Source: Roseiarcus sp963794655 (lineage in GTDB: Bacteria > Pseudomonadota > Alphaproteobacteria > Rhizobiales > Beijerinckiaceae). Taken from it: a stretch of DNA of 64,000 bases. The position numbers and the translations under genes are program-made. The DNA lies in contig CAWCEV010000003.1 in the NCBI GenBank assembly GCA_963794655.1, forward strand, positions 744,001-808,000. The letters run 5' to 3'. Under the pieces are notes generated by a model. The model was not told the DNA's origin, searched no databases, and saw only the letters and a list, made by a program, of their open reading frames with translations. This document shows positions 43,200-52,369 of the stretch, piece after piece (positions within the stretch are counted from its first letter, which is position 1; every line of letters starts with the position of its first letter).

Positions 43200-43907
43200 C
43201 TAGTTTGAGATTCGTTGTTGAATTGCGGCCAACGGGACATCAATTTCACACACCACGCCGCTGGGCTTGAATTGCATTCGCGTCGAGCCTGAGAATTGCT
43301 CTGCGAAGCCCCTTTCAATGAGCAGCATCCCAAAGCTTCGACGCGACGGCTTTTCAACAGAAGGCCCTCCCGTTTCGCTCCATTTGAAACGAAATGTGCC
43401 ATTGCGCTCATTGACTTTCGTCGCAACATCGACGCGACCATGCGGCACCGTCAGCGCCCCGTATTTGGTGGCATTCGTGCACAGTTCGTTGATGGTCATG
43501 ACCAAAGGAAGCGCCGCAGCGGGACTAATCCGTATCGGCGTTGGCTGGATTCGGAATTGTTCGCGACCAGGTGTCTCAAAGGGTTCAATAGCTGTTTTCA
43601 ACAATTCAGGCAGCATCGCACCGCCCCAGGCCGTCCGGAGCAGTAGGTCATGGACCCGACCTAACGCCGAAAACCGCGCCGCGATGGCCTCACCAGCGTG
43701 CGGCAAATTAGTGGCGGTGCGCACGCTTTGATTTGCAATGGCCTGCACGATCGCCAGGGTGTTTTTCACCCTGTGGTGCAATTCTTCCAGTATGAGCCGC
43801 TGCAGTTTCTCGGCGCTATCGCGTTTGGCCGAGTCGGTCGCGGCCTGCTCAAGAAGCCTCCTCAGAGTGGCATTTTCCAGTTCAAGTTTGAAATCGCCTT
43901 CGCTCAT
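43200..43907 (-). CDS. HWE/HisKA_2-type histidine kinase
   Basis: A 235-residue kinase with no sensor domain. The phospho-acceptor helix is LILEELHHRVKNTLAIVQAI, the N-box region PLVMTINELCTNATKYGALT and the diagnostic W-x-E FRFKWSETGGPSVEKP, followed by the G-box SFGMLLIERGFAEQFSGS. A short coiled coil precedes it. HWE kinases are abundant in Rhizobiales, where they signal light or general stress. With no response regulator nearby it is an orphan. Confidence 0.9.
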   Translation of the reverse strand: MSEGDFKLELENATLRRLLEQAATDSAKRDSAEKLQRLILEELHHRVKNTLAIVQAIANQSVRTATNLPHAGEAIAARFSALGRVHDLLLRTAWGGAMLPELLKTAIEPFETPGREQFRIQPTPIRISPAAALPLVMTINELCTNATKYGALTVPHGRVDVATKVNERNGTFRFKWSETGGPSVEKPSRRSFGMLLIERGFAEQFSGSTRMQFKPSGVVCEIDVPLAAIQQRISN

Positions 43908-43941
43908 TCCTCAAAACCCGCGGGTTGCGATCACTGAACCG

Positions 43942-44181
43942 CTACGTGACCCGGTCCGCATATGGAGGAACCTCAACCAACGTTCCAATCAAGCGCAAGA
44001 GCGCTTGCTGCTCTGGCCCCTTCGCATCTCTGAGAAAGTCGCCCAGCTCGATAGGCGACAAGCGGCCACCAGAAGGCGCGTTGGGCTGATGAACGATGAA
44101 CGCGTGCCCGGTCTGCGGCTCCCTGCCAAGGAACCAAGTATCACCATTTGGGCTGCGATAGAGTTCTCGGCGTTCTGACAT
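43942..44181 (-). CDS. Small conserved rhizobial-type hypothetical protein
   Basis: A 79-residue protein starting MSERRELYRSPNGDTWFLGR and continuing with HAFIVHQPNAPSGGRLSPIE. I recognise this layout from small hypothetical proteins common in Bradyrhizobium-like genomes. GGAAG lies upstream of the ATG, which was preferred to an in-frame start at 44280. Function unknown. Confidence 0.72.
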   Translation of the reverse strand: MSERRELYRSPNGDTWFLGREPQTGHAFIVHQPNAPSGGRLSPIELGDFLRDAKGPEQQALLRLIGTLVEVPPYADRVT

Positions 44182-44261
44182 GCGGAGGCTTCCGTAGTTT
44201 CCGCCGAGTATAGCATTCCGGATGTGCGAACGCGCAAACGTTCGATCAGGGAGAGCCTCAG

Positions 44262-44654
44262 ATGCGCACTCGCATTTCAATCTTCATCAGCTCTATACTG
44301 TTGGCGGCTCTGGTCAGCCGCGCCAGCGCGCAGAATTACAACGTGTTTGTAGCTCCGACCAGCCCATGGAATACCGTGCCTGCGCCAGCGTACCCGGACG
44401 GTAGTGGCGGCGCTGACGTCCTTGGCAACGCCGTTGGAGGCGCTTTCAACAACTACCAGAGCGCTCGGATCCGGCAGCAAGAAATCGAAATGAACGAGCT
44501 TCGGCTCAGGGAACTCAAGGCCGCACAGGATGCCCAGGATGCCGCCGCTACGCCCGAGGTCGTCCCAGTATCCCCAGAGAAGCATAGCCGGCTCCGTTCC
44601 TGTGCTCACCGCGCAAAGCCCTGGGAGGCCATCGTGGCCTGCGGAGGAAAATAG
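44262..44654 (+). CDS. Secreted hypothetical protein
   Basis: A 130-residue protein with a signal peptide (RISIFISSILLAALVSRASA). The mature part is Pro/Gly-rich, then has a charged coiled-coil-like stretch (QSARIRQQEIEMNELRLREL), and ends with two spaced cysteines (RSCAHRAKPWEAIVACGGK). Divergent from the preceding small gene. No family recognised. Confidence 0.6.
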   Translation: MRTRISIFISSILLAALVSRASAQNYNVFVAPTSPWNTVPAPAYPDGSGGADVLGNAVGGAFNNYQSARIRQQEIEMNELRLRELKAAQDAQDAAATPEVVPVSPEKHSRLRSCAHRAKPWEAIVACGGK

Positions 44655-44804
44655 CGCAGCCCTAATACCCGATTTTCAGCGCAATCAAAGGCCGGAGCGG
44701 CATCTCCGGAGATTTCGCCCTTTGGAAGGAAATCAACGGCCGAACCTCAACTGCTCGGACGGTAGATCGCCGATCCGGCGGCTGCTCGAGAAGGCGCTGG
44801 CGAA

Positions 44805-45050
44805 GTGAGGGCGGTCAGCCTGACGCTCTCGCGCGAGCAAGCCCGTGCTGCTCGACGACTATTAAATTGGTCCGCAATCCGGCTGGCCGCGCGCTCAAAC
44901 CTGGGCGAGGGAACAATCCGCAGATTCGAAGAGGGCGTATACCAGCCCTCCGTCGACAAGCTGGCGGCAATCCGCTCCGCCCTTGAAGCCGCCGGCGTCG
45001 AGTTCACCAACGGCGACCAGCCCTGCGTGCGGATGCGGCGGAGGGAGTAA
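44805..45050 (+). CDS. XRE-type HTH protein (first of a tandem pair)
   Basis: An 81-residue DNA-binding protein. The HTH reads LTLSREQARAARRLLNWSAI then RLAARSNLGEGTIRRFEEGV, and the C-terminus has the AIRSALEAAGVEFTNGD phrase seen in many alphaproteobacterial XRE proteins. The start is GTG. It lies 4 bases before a second, related gene. Confidence 0.8.
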   Translation: MRAVSLTLSREQARAARRLLNWSAIRLAARSNLGEGTIRRFEEGVYQPSVDKLAAIRSALEAAGVEFTNGDQPCVRMRRRE

Positions 45051-45054
45051 ACCG

Positions 45055-45330
45055 TTGGCGATAACTCCCGCTCAGTCTCTCGCCGCGCGCGGTCTCTTAA
45101 ACTTGTCCCAGGTCAGATTAGCGAGGCTCGCTAACGTCAGTGGTAGTTTGCTTCGCGATTTCGAGAAGGGCCGCCGTAAGCCGACGATCGACGATCTCGA
45201 GGCAATCCGCCGCGCCCTCGAGGTGAAGGGCGTCATCTTCGGCAAGGGGAACGGGAGCGACCCGGGCGTTCGGTTGAGGAAAGCCAATGGCGTGATCAGG
45301 GCGACATGGGATCCGCCGCCCAAGACCTAG
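45055..45330 (+). CDS. XRE-type HTH protein (second of a tandem pair)
   Basis: A 91-residue paralogue of the preceding protein: SLAARGLLNLSQVRLARLAN then VSGSLLRDFEKGRRKPTIDD, and AIRRALEVKGVIFGKG. The start is TTG with GGAGGGAG eight bases upstream. The two proteins share layout, so they arose by tandem duplication and may form heterodimers. Confidence 0.8.
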   Translation: MAITPAQSLAARGLLNLSQVRLARLANVSGSLLRDFEKGRRKPTIDDLEAIRRALEVKGVIFGKGNGSDPGVRLRKANGVIRATWDPPPKT

Positions 45331-45368
45331 CCCCGGAGCGTGAGGATGATGAGGAAGGCGCCGATAAA

Positions 45369-45545
45369 ATGAAGGGACCGACCGAAAAGAAGAAGGCGAC
45401 CGAAACGGCTCAGGTCCTCGCTGCCAGCGGTCTTGAAACTTACGTCCGGAGCACTGACGGTGCGGTCATGGTGCAAATAGCACCCCACTCCTATCTGAAC
45501 ACAGAGCTTCTCGCATTTGCGTCAGGGCGCGGTCGGGTAACGTGA
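45369..45545 (+). CDS. Small hypothetical protein
   Basis: A 58-residue frame, MKGPTEKKKATETAQVLAAS then GLETYVRSTDGAVMVQIAPH. GAGGAAGG stands 10-15 bases before the ATG. Downstream of the XRE pair on the same strand. Unrecognised. Confidence 0.4.
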   Translation: MKGPTEKKKATETAQVLAASGLETYVRSTDGAVMVQIAPHSYLNTELLAFASGRGRVT

Positions 45546-45740
45546 GATGCCCCTCCGCTTCGCTCGTCGCGGTCGCCTCATCCCCGGCATCCACGTCAAC
45601 CTCAGTAGGGGCGACCGAGCGTATCCGCAGGCGAGGGCGCGGGGTACTTCAACTAACCCCGCGGTCACCGTCATCCATGTTCCTGCCCGGTTGAGATGTG
45701 CTATTCATAAGCGCGCAGTTCCAGCAGTTGGAGGAAGACG

Positions 45741-45827
45741 ATGGAATTCGCTATCTGGTTTTGGATACTCGTTGCTCCGGCCGTCGCGTTTGTCCTGATG
45801 AGCCGCATGGACCCGGGGAAACGCTAG
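45741..45827 (+). CDS. 28-residue single-span membrane microprotein
   Basis: ATG preceded by a near-perfect GGAGGAAG at ideal spacing. The peptide MEFAIWFWILVAPAVAFVLM plus a short basic end (SRMDPGKR) is one transmembrane helix with a positive C-terminus. Too short for routine gene calling. Confidence 0.6.
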   Translation: MEFAIWFWILVAPAVAFVLMSRMDPGKR

Positions 45828-45857
45828 AAGCCGCAGCGGCGTTCACCACTAGCCGCA

Positions 45858-46070
45858 TTGATCCGGCTCAGCATCACGCCTGCCGCCTATGCCGCGATTA
45901 TCGCGACGCACCCCATGAGCGGCCTTCGGCAGAGTCGCGCCCCTAATGGCGAATTTAACGTCTGGCTCGACCCGAAATATGTCGATCGGCTCCGCGAATT
46001 GCGGAAGCCGGGCGAGAGCTATAGTGACGTCATCCTGCGACTGGCGGAGGCGAGCGAAGGCGGGGAATAG
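45858..46070 (+). CDS. RHH/VapB-antitoxin-like small protein
   Basis: A 70-residue member of a family with at least five further copies at 62.1-63.7 kb. The layout is a short N-terminal strand and helix (RLSITPAAYAAIIATHP), a middle WLDPKYVDRLRELRK and the signature PGESYSDVILRLAEAS. That last motif resembles the GESFSDVI helix of VapB-type antitoxins (PF02697). The start is a TTG. No toxin gene adjoins it. Confidence 0.65.
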   Translation: MIRLSITPAAYAAIIATHPMSGLRQSRAPNGEFNVWLDPKYVDRLRELRKPGESYSDVILRLAEASEGGE

Positions 46071-46083
46071 CCGCGCGGCTGTG

Positions 46084-46329
46084 TTAGGGCCTCGAGGTAA
46101 CCGACGCACCTCGACGGAGGCTCAGCCGTCTTTGCGCCTCGTAAAAGCTGGCGTCGATCTCGCGGGCCGCGAGCTCATAGAGCAATCTGTGCCTGCGAGA
46201 ACGCATTTGCGCGGAAAGGTCAGCCAAGTATGAGGCTTCAGCGTGCGCGTGAAGACCAAACCTTTTGATCAGGTCCGTCGCAACTGCTGCGACCTCATCT
46301 CTCCGAGGGTCAAAGAATGGCAATCGCAT
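46084..46329 (-). CDS. Small conserved hypothetical protein
   Basis: An 81-residue charged helical protein beginning MRLPFFDPRRDEVAAVATDL. GAGGG precedes the ATG. The style (PFFDxRRDEV..., basic tail) is that of small proteins common in Rhizobiales. Function unknown. Confidence 0.55.
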   Translation of the reverse strand: MRLPFFDPRRDEVAAVATDLIKRFGLHAHAEASYLADLSAQMRSRRHRLLYELAAREIDASFYEAQRRLSLRRGASVTSRP

Positions 46330-46475
46330 CGGGAGGCCCTCAAACCGGAGGGGGCATGTCCTGTACCACAGTCTGTCACCTCATGGGCTTCAACGGGAAC
46401 AGACGACGGACATCCTGTGGATTGCGTGGAAAACTCGCCCTTGGGCGACGTCCTCCCGACCCTTACAACGAATCT

Positions 46476-46637
46476 TGCGTAAACCTCGAATACGAACACG
46501 TGGTTCGCATCCTTTTGCGACACCGCGATGTTGAAGGCACGGCAGCCCGGCTCATGGACCGAGGCGGCGCCGTTCTCCTTAAGCGCGGCCAGAAAATTGT
46601 CGATTGGGCCCGGCACGATATCGATGTCGACCGCGTT
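46476..46637 (-). pseudogene. Fragment of an antibiotic-biosynthesis-monooxygenase (ABM) domain
   Basis: The minus frame reads DIVPGPIDNFLAALKENGAA then SVHEPGCRAFNIAVSQKDAN and HVFVFEVYA. This is the front half of a dimeric ABM/quinol-monooxygenase-like domain. It breaks off where the next helix should begin, and the surrounding frame is not natural. A truncated relic. Confidence 0.6.
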
Positions 46638-47334
46638 GATGTAGGGGGCGTGGAGGATTGCGCCATCGTCTCGTGGCTCATGCATGCAGCGGACAGAACA
46701 AGGACGTGCTAGTAAATAGGATCGATTTTCAACATGCTTTTGCCTCCGGCCGCTCACCCAAATGTAAACCTTATCGCGTCTGAGACTGCGGACAAGCGGT
46801 CATTGGATCACCGCTCGGTACCTAGCGCGAAGGGACACCCTAGGACGGCGCGCGAAGCAGGCGGCCGATGTCATCATCAACATCCTGGCGCGTCGGCGCA
46901 ATATCGGACCTCGCGGCGATCATGACGCCCAGCGGCGGTCGCAGACGAACAAATCCTCCGACGCGACACTACGCTGTCCTATCCGCCATGTCCGGTTTAC
47001 GTCGTCAACTCCCGCCGGGCCGGAATGCGCAAATAGCAGACATTCGCCAAGGGCGTTGGCGAACCGGCAAATCGACTGTTGCTGTCCTTCGAGATCCGCT
47101 ACGAATGAGCGGTAACGCTGGAAAGCGACCGTGGGAAGGTCGATGTCTGCTCGAGCTCCCTAGGAGAACGCTTTGCAATGCGCGGGCATGGACCCTCAAC
47201 GCGAACCTAGGAACTTCCGAATCCCCTGATGGAAGCGCCTAAGGACATCCTCGACGCGCTCGATATCCCGGTGGAAGACATTGGCGCGAACTATGGCGAT
47301 TGGTGTCGGTTCCCCCCGGGGGCTCTTTCGCACA
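46638..47334. other. Gene-poor stretch
   Basis: About 700 bases with only short frames of unnatural composition on both strands. Nothing supportable was found. It separates the prophage remnant from the Ior-type operon. Confidence 0.5.
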
Positions 47335-47952
47335 TCAGTGGGTCGGGCACACCGCTCCAGTCTTCTCCCAGGCGTCGACGAGCTCGCCCGCTTCCTTTTG
47401 CCTGCCTGGCGCTGGTTTGCGGCCGGCCCCGGGCGCCCACGCCCAGCCGACCAGATGGTCCTCGCCGATATGCTCAACGAGGCTCGCAAGCGAGCGGTTG
47501 CCGTTGCGCGCGGGATCCTTGATCTGGGCGCAGATCTCACCAATCGTCTTGCCTTCCCAAGCCATCTCGCGTGGTGCGAGATGCCAAATCGGGTTGCCCG
47601 GCACCCGCCCGGGTTCGAAGTTTGCCGCCTGATGGCAAATCGGACATCGCATCGCCGGAAGGCCGAAGCCGTCGGCGCCCCGCTCGACCGGAGGCTGGTG
47701 CAATCGCGCCGTGTCGCCCTGGCGCGGGCGGTCGCCAGCGGGATGGCAATTGAGACAGCGGGGGCTGGTGAGCACCTTGCCGAGCTCGGTAAAATAAGCG
47801 GCCGACCGCGCAGCCGGATCGCTAATCGACGAAAAGCTCTCAACGCTTGCGAGACTGTCTCGGTTGACGCTGGACACGGCGTAAGCGGTGAATACGTTCG
47901 CCAGCAGCGCCATAGCTGCGACCGAGAGCATGGTCCGTAAGTCAGTTCGCAT
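47335..47952 (-). CDS. c-type cytochrome subunit of an isoquinoline-oxidoreductase-type complex
   Basis: A 205-residue exported protein with two candidate heme sites, CLNCH and CPICH, after a hydrophobic N-terminal segment (TMLSVAAMALLANVFTAYAV). The ATG at 47952 was used; a TTG two codons earlier overlaps the IorA stop. Proteins of this size and pattern accompany IorAB-type enzymes, and would pass electrons from the iron-sulfur subunit to the respiratory chain in the periplasm. Translationally close to the IorA-like gene. Confidence 0.85.
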   Translation of the reverse strand: MRTDLRTMLSVAAMALLANVFTAYAVSSVNRDSLASVESFSSISDPAARSAAYFTELGKVLTSPRCLNCHPAGDRPRQGDTARLHQPPVERGADGFGLPAMRCPICHQAANFEPGRVPGNPIWHLAPREMAWEGKTIGEICAQIKDPARNGNRSLASLVEHIGEDHLVGWAWAPGAGRKPAPGRQKEAGELVDAWEKTGAVCPTH

Positions 47953-47954
47953 GG

Positions 47955-48476
47955 TCAACTGCTTCGCAGGTAGCGCGGCGGATCCGCCAGGATCACGGCA
48001 CGCACCGCCTGATGATATTTGATGTAGCCAGTGCAGCGGCAGAGGTGCCCGTCCAGAGCCTCCGCGATAGTTTTCTCAAGATCGGCACGCGGGATCGGAT
48101 CCCTCGCCAGGCGCTCGAGAAGAACCTGGCCCTCGTTGAGGAAACCCGGCGTGCAATAACCGCACTGGAAGGCAAAATGTTCAATGAAAGCCCTCTGCAA
48201 GGCGGTGAGCTCGCCGCCCTTCGCATGTCCTTCGACGGTGCGAATCGATTTGCCGTCGAAGCTTGCGGCCGGGGCGATGCAGGTCGGCCTCGTGTAGCTA
48301 GCCCGGTCGGGCTCATCGACGATGACCGCGCAACTCAGACATTGCGCGGCGCCGCAGCCGAATTTGGTGCCCGTCATGCCAAGATGTTCGCGCAGGAAAT
48401 CGTTCATGGTCAGATCGTCGCGCACGTCCTGTGGGCCGTAGTCGCGCCCGTTGATGGTGACAGTGAGCGACGTCAT
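47955..48476 (-). CDS. iorA: Isoquinoline 1-oxidoreductase alpha-type 2Fe-2S subunit
   Basis: A 173-residue iron-sulfur subunit. Cluster ligands are TKFGCGAAQCLSCAVIV and PTC for the ferredoxin-type site, and QCGYCTPGF and LCRCTGY for the second. It overlaps the large subunit by 4 bases (ATGA). The whole enzyme lacks an FAD subunit, as expected of the IorAB class, which uses cytochromes instead. The symbol is by family; substrate not shown. Confidence 0.9.
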   Translation of the reverse strand: MTSLTVTINGRDYGPQDVRDDLTMNDFLREHLGMTGTKFGCGAAQCLSCAVIVDEPDRASYTRPTCIAPAASFDGKSIRTVEGHAKGGELTALQRAFIEHFAFQCGYCTPGFLNEGQVLLERLARDPIPRADLEKTIAEALDGHLCRCTGYIKYHQAVRAVILADPPRYLRSS

Positions 48477-51277
48477 TTGGACGCTTCCCCGAGCGCGGCC
48501 TGTTTGAGCATGGATTGGGTCACCGGCAAGGATTGGAAGCGGCGACCGGTCGCATCATAGATGGCGTTAAGAAGCGCAGGTACTATTGGGGTCATCACGA
48601 CTTCGGCCATGCCCTTCGGCCGCTCGTCTGCGTCAACGGGCGGCAATACCTCGACCTCAAGCCGGTCAAGCGGCAGATCTGACCCCCGTGCGACGAGGTA
48701 TTGACCGAGGTTCCATTTCCCGTTGCCGGGTCCGTCCTCGTAAAGCGGGAGCGTCTCGAGCAATGCGTAGCCGACGCCCATGGCGAAGCCGCCTTGCGCC
48801 TGTCCCAGCACGACCTCTGGGACTAATGGCTGGCCGCATTCGAGCACACTGTACGCCTTTGCGATACGCAGCGCGCCGGTTATGCGATCGATTTCGACGC
48901 GAACCACAGAGCCGCACAATGTCGCATACGTGGGGCCGCTCTGGTTGAAGACAGTAGGGGGAAACTTGACGCTGGTGCGATCAAGACGAACGAAATCGCC
49001 GTCGCCGTGGCGTACAGCAAGGGCATCGATGTCGGCCGTCCATTCGTGTCCGGCCAACGGGAAGGTCGCTTGCGACCATGCCCAGCGATTGAAGCCATGG
49101 GCCATCGCGCCAGTCACGCCATTCTGCGCATGCGCCTTGGCCGCCACCGCCCCTAAGGTCAGCGGGACAAGTCCGGGCATGATGAGGTGTGCGTCCTTCC
49201 AGCGGGCCTCCTCCCATTGCCCGGCTCTGGGATCGCTCGGCGCAAGGCCCCACAATTCGAGCGCGGCCGGCCACAGGCCAAAACGGAAAATGACTCGCGC
49301 GGCCTCGGCCGCCGCGTGCGTCCCGGCAAAGGCGCCTGTCGAGGCGGCGGTCGCCGAACTGATCGACGGCACCCAGCGCGGATCGCGCGCCGCCGCGTCT
49401 TGGGCCTCCTGGCTGATGGCGTAGGGGTCGCCAGAGGTCACGAGATCCAGGGCGTCGAATCCGTCGACTTGGGCGAGGGCGATTTCGTCGGCGACGCCGC
49501 CCAGATGGGTTGCGATCCGATTGGCCGCCGCTGTCCCGACAGCGTTGCCGATTTCGGTCGCGTCGCAACGGATCGTGATGTGACCGTCGGGAGCGATCTC
49601 GACGGTTCCCAACACCGTATCCCCTCCGGTGCCGTAGTTCTTGCTGGCGCAGGCGACGCCCGTCCCGACGAGAACTCCCGCTTCCCGCCCGCGCGCCTTT
49701 TCCTCCGCGCGCCGATTCCAGATTGGATGCTTCTCCAGTTTATCCAGGATCTCCGGAGTGCGGATCGACACGCTGTAAGTGTTTCCGGCCATGATCCGGC
49801 CGCCGGCCGCCAGCGCGTTGCGTCGCCGGAACTCGAATGGGTCGAGCGGCAGCGCCGAGCAGATCTCATCGACCATCACTTCGAGCGCGGTCGTCGACTG
49901 CACCGTTCCATAACCGCGCATCGAGCCCGCGGTCACTCCGCGCGAGTGGAACGCATATGTGGTGATGTCGACTTTCGGGACATAGTAAATGCCGAGCGCC
50001 ATATTAGCAGAGACGGTTGCCACACTGACTGAAAAATTTGCGAGGCCGCCGCCATCCAGCACATGGTCAGCCGCGAATCCGATGATTTTGCCGGTCGCCC
50101 GATCAACCCCCATCTGCGTGCGGATCTTGAAGGCGTGCCGCTTGATCCCCGATTGAAACTGCTCGTAGCGATTGTTCGCGAGCCGGACTGGACGATTGGG
50201 GAAGAACATCGCCGCCAGCGCGACGTAAAGCGGGAACGGGGTGTGGTCGCGTCCGCCGAATCCGCCGCCGCAATAGGCGGAATTCAAGTTGATGCGCGCC
50301 GGCTTGACGGCCGCCTCGGCATTGCCGAGCAGATATGCGACTGCTGTCGCGACCTCGTAGGGCGACTGCGAGCCGACAACGAGCTCGAGGCTCTTGCGCG
50401 GGGCGTCAAACCAGGCGAGTCCGCTTTCCGGTTCGAGAAACATCGGGTCCACCGACTGGGTCTCGAATTCGCGGTCCAGCACCAAAAGCGCCGGATTGTC
50501 CGCCTCAAGTTCAGCCCGGATCTGCTCGCCATGGGCGGCGGCTTCGGCATAGGCTTGCCCGGTCGGAATCGGGAGTCGCGCCCATATCGGCCGCCCGGTG
50601 TCCTCGAAGCGCCCAGGGCTAACCCAGCCGTTCTTGAACGGCGAGAAGACGTCGGGCGCCTCCGGAGTCGGGCCGCCGACCCGAGTGAAGCGAAAGGCGC
50701 CGTAGTTGGGCGTTTTGACGGGGCCGGTTTCCGCCCCGAAATTCGCGAATTTTGCGTCGCGGAGCACCAGACGCGCCTGATCGAAGGTGTCGAAGTCCTC
50801 GAAGATCAACAGCGCCACAGGCTGCCCGAGATAGAGCGGCGTCTTGCCGACTGGGCAAAGCAGATCGCCGGCATAGTATTCGGGGACTCGTATGCCGGTT
50901 CGAGCGAGGTCGGCGGCGGTTACCACGACGGAAGGCTGCAGCGCTCCGGGAAGGGCGGAGAGGTCGAGGCCGACGTGGATATGGGTCGCATCCGCAACCC
51001 TAAGGAGCATGGCATGCGCCGTTTTCGACGGCCAGCCCGGGAGATCGGCGGGGCGGAAATCGGAGGCGTAGAGCTTGGCCCCGGTGACCTTGGCCACGCC
51101 GTCGATGCGGCCCATGCCGGTCGCGGCCGGGTTCCAGCCTCGCCGTCCCGGCAGCGTCTCGCGTGCGGCGAATCGGGGCTCTGCGGCGACCGCCAGGCGC
51201 GATACGCTGAGCGAAATGCCGCTCGCCATCGCCAACTTGACGAACTCGCGTCGCGAGGTCCTCATGCTTCCCGCCAT
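48473..51277 (-). CDS. iorB: Isoquinoline 1-oxidoreductase beta-type molybdopterin subunit, Tat-exported
   Basis: A 934-residue molybdenum hydroxylase large subunit. A twin-arginine signal, SRREFVKLAMASGISLSVSR, opens it, so the folded enzyme is exported. Cofactor segments include CGGGFGGRDHTPFP, SRGVTAGSMRGYG and, late in the chain, ECGQPLVPEVVLGQAQGGFA. The start is MAGSMRTSRREF at 51277; the second Met at 51265 is equally possible. Aldehyde or N-heteroaromatic substrates are typical for the family. First gene of the iorB-iorA-cytochrome unit. Confidence 0.92.
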   Translation of the reverse strand: MAGSMRTSRREFVKLAMASGISLSVSRLAVAAEPRFAARETLPGRRGWNPAATGMGRIDGVAKVTGAKLYASDFRPADLPGWPSKTAHAMLLRVADATHIHVGLDLSALPGALQPSVVVTAADLARTGIRVPEYYAGDLLCPVGKTPLYLGQPVALLIFEDFDTFDQARLVLRDAKFANFGAETGPVKTPNYGAFRFTRVGGPTPEAPDVFSPFKNGWVSPGRFEDTGRPIWARLPIPTGQAYAEAAAHGEQIRAELEADNPALLVLDREFETQSVDPMFLEPESGLAWFDAPRKSLELVVGSQSPYEVATAVAYLLGNAEAAVKPARINLNSAYCGGGFGGRDHTPFPLYVALAAMFFPNRPVRLANNRYEQFQSGIKRHAFKIRTQMGVDRATGKIIGFAADHVLDGGGLANFSVSVATVSANMALGIYYVPKVDITTYAFHSRGVTAGSMRGYGTVQSTTALEVMVDEICSALPLDPFEFRRRNALAAGGRIMAGNTYSVSIRTPEILDKLEKHPIWNRRAEEKARGREAGVLVGTGVACASKNYGTGGDTVLGTVEIAPDGHITIRCDATEIGNAVGTAAANRIATHLGGVADEIALAQVDGFDALDLVTSGDPYAISQEAQDAAARDPRWVPSISSATAASTGAFAGTHAAAEAARVIFRFGLWPAALELWGLAPSDPRAGQWEEARWKDAHLIMPGLVPLTLGAVAAKAHAQNGVTGAMAHGFNRWAWSQATFPLAGHEWTADIDALAVRHGDGDFVRLDRTSVKFPPTVFNQSGPTYATLCGSVVRVEIDRITGALRIAKAYSVLECGQPLVPEVVLGQAQGGFAMGVGYALLETLPLYEDGPGNGKWNLGQYLVARGSDLPLDRLEVEVLPPVDADERPKGMAEVVMTPIVPALLNAIYDATGRRFQSLPVTQSMLKQAALGEASK

Positions 51278-51418
51278 CCGGTCGTCGCCATTGAGAACCA
51301 ATCGGCGCTGGCTTGCCGCCAGCCCTCCGTCGATGCCCGGTTGTCGGCTACAACTTTCGCGTGAGCGAGCCAGGGGGTCACTAGGGAACAGCCGCCTTGA
51401 GGATTGCATCGGTGTCGG

Positions 51419-52369
51419 TCAGACCGCGTCATCCGTCTTGAGGCGCGAAAGCACGCGCCGCAGGGCGGCTGCTCCGTCCGGCGTGCCGACCACGAAGGGA
51501 TGGATTCCAATGACCACCGTCGTCGCTTCGCGCGACGGGTCCGCGCGCGCCTCATTCGCCAGCTCCGAAACGTAGTCCACCCAAAGGGCTTCGATCTCCA
51601 CTGGTGATTTCATCCTTGCCAGCTGCTGCCCCATATCGACTGTCACGACCGGATATGGCAGCAGCAAAACCCAGCCATCTGGCGTCTTCAGGCGCAAAAC
51701 AATGTCAGAATCCATCTGGTCGAGGGTGTATGCGATGCCCTCCGCGGCTACCGCCTGCATCGTATCGCCATCGGAATAGACGCTCGGGCTCGACCAGCCA
51801 TGGGGCCTGACCCCGGTTACGCCTTCGATCATGTCCAGGGTTTGGTGGATGTAAGCTTTTTGCTCCGGAATGCCTCGCCCGAGCGGCAGCATATGGTTGG
51901 TGTTGTTCATGCCGTGGGCGATGATCGGCGCCTTCGGCTGCGACGCCCGGAACTCCTTCCACACCGACGGGTGGGCGCCGGGAAACTCCGCGTTCAACAC
52001 CATGCTCAGCGGAACGCCCAATTCCTTGAACACGCGACCGACGCGCGCGATGCCCCAGTCGATCCCGTATTGACGGAAAGCCTCGTTCACGAGATCCGGG
52101 TTGCGGGTCGCGAGATCTGGCCGGAACACCGGACCCAGACCCAACCCGAACTCCTCGACGAACAGTGCGAAACTTACAGCGACCTTTCTTCCGCCAGGCC
52201 ACGCCGCGACATGGACCGACTCACGCGCAAAACCGGTGACGGGGTCGATTGCGTCCTGGGCCAAGGACGCTGAGGTCAGCTGAACGGCGAGTAACAGCGC
52301 CAGTCCGGCGACTAAGCCTTGCTCCCGGGCCTTTCGGGTGAGGACCTCGACGGCCAGACCCAAGGTCAT
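51419..52369 (-). CDS. Polysaccharide-deacetylase (NodB-homology) protein, exported
   Basis: A 316-residue protein with an N-terminal hydrophobic segment (GLVAGLALLLAVQLTSASLA). NodB-like parts are YGIDWGIARVGRVFKELGVP, PIIAHGMNNTNHMLPLGRGI, GVRPHGWSSPSVYS and VVIGIHPFVVG. This is the allantoinase/PuuE-like branch, which acts on small C-N compounds as well as sugars. It overlaps the upstream gene by 4 bases and lies 141 bases before iorB, so it likely belongs to the same pathway. Confidence 0.82.
   Translation of the reverse strand: MTLGLAVEVLTRKAREQGLVAGLALLLAVQLTSASLAQDAIDPVTGFARESVHVAAWPGGRKVAVSFALFVEEFGLGLGPVFRPDLATRNPDLVNEAFRQYGIDWGIARVGRVFKELGVPLSMVLNAEFPGAHPSVWKEFRASQPKAPIIAHGMNNTNHMLPLGRGIPEQKAYIHQTLDMIEGVTGVRPHGWSSPSVYSDGDTMQAVAAEGIAYTLDQMDSDIVLRLKTPDGWVLLLPYPVVTVDMGQQLARMKSPVEIEALWVDYVSELANEARADPSREATTVVIGIHPFVVGTPDGAAALRRVLSRLKTDDAV

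Noticed and set aside
44692..44709. CCGGAG/CTCCGG hairpin after the secreted protein at 44262 as a terminator
   Set aside because: Only 6 bp of stem and no T-tract.
46868..47242. Plus-strand frame upstream of the cytochrome gene
   Set aside because: Arg/Thr-rich, no natural composition or ribosome site.
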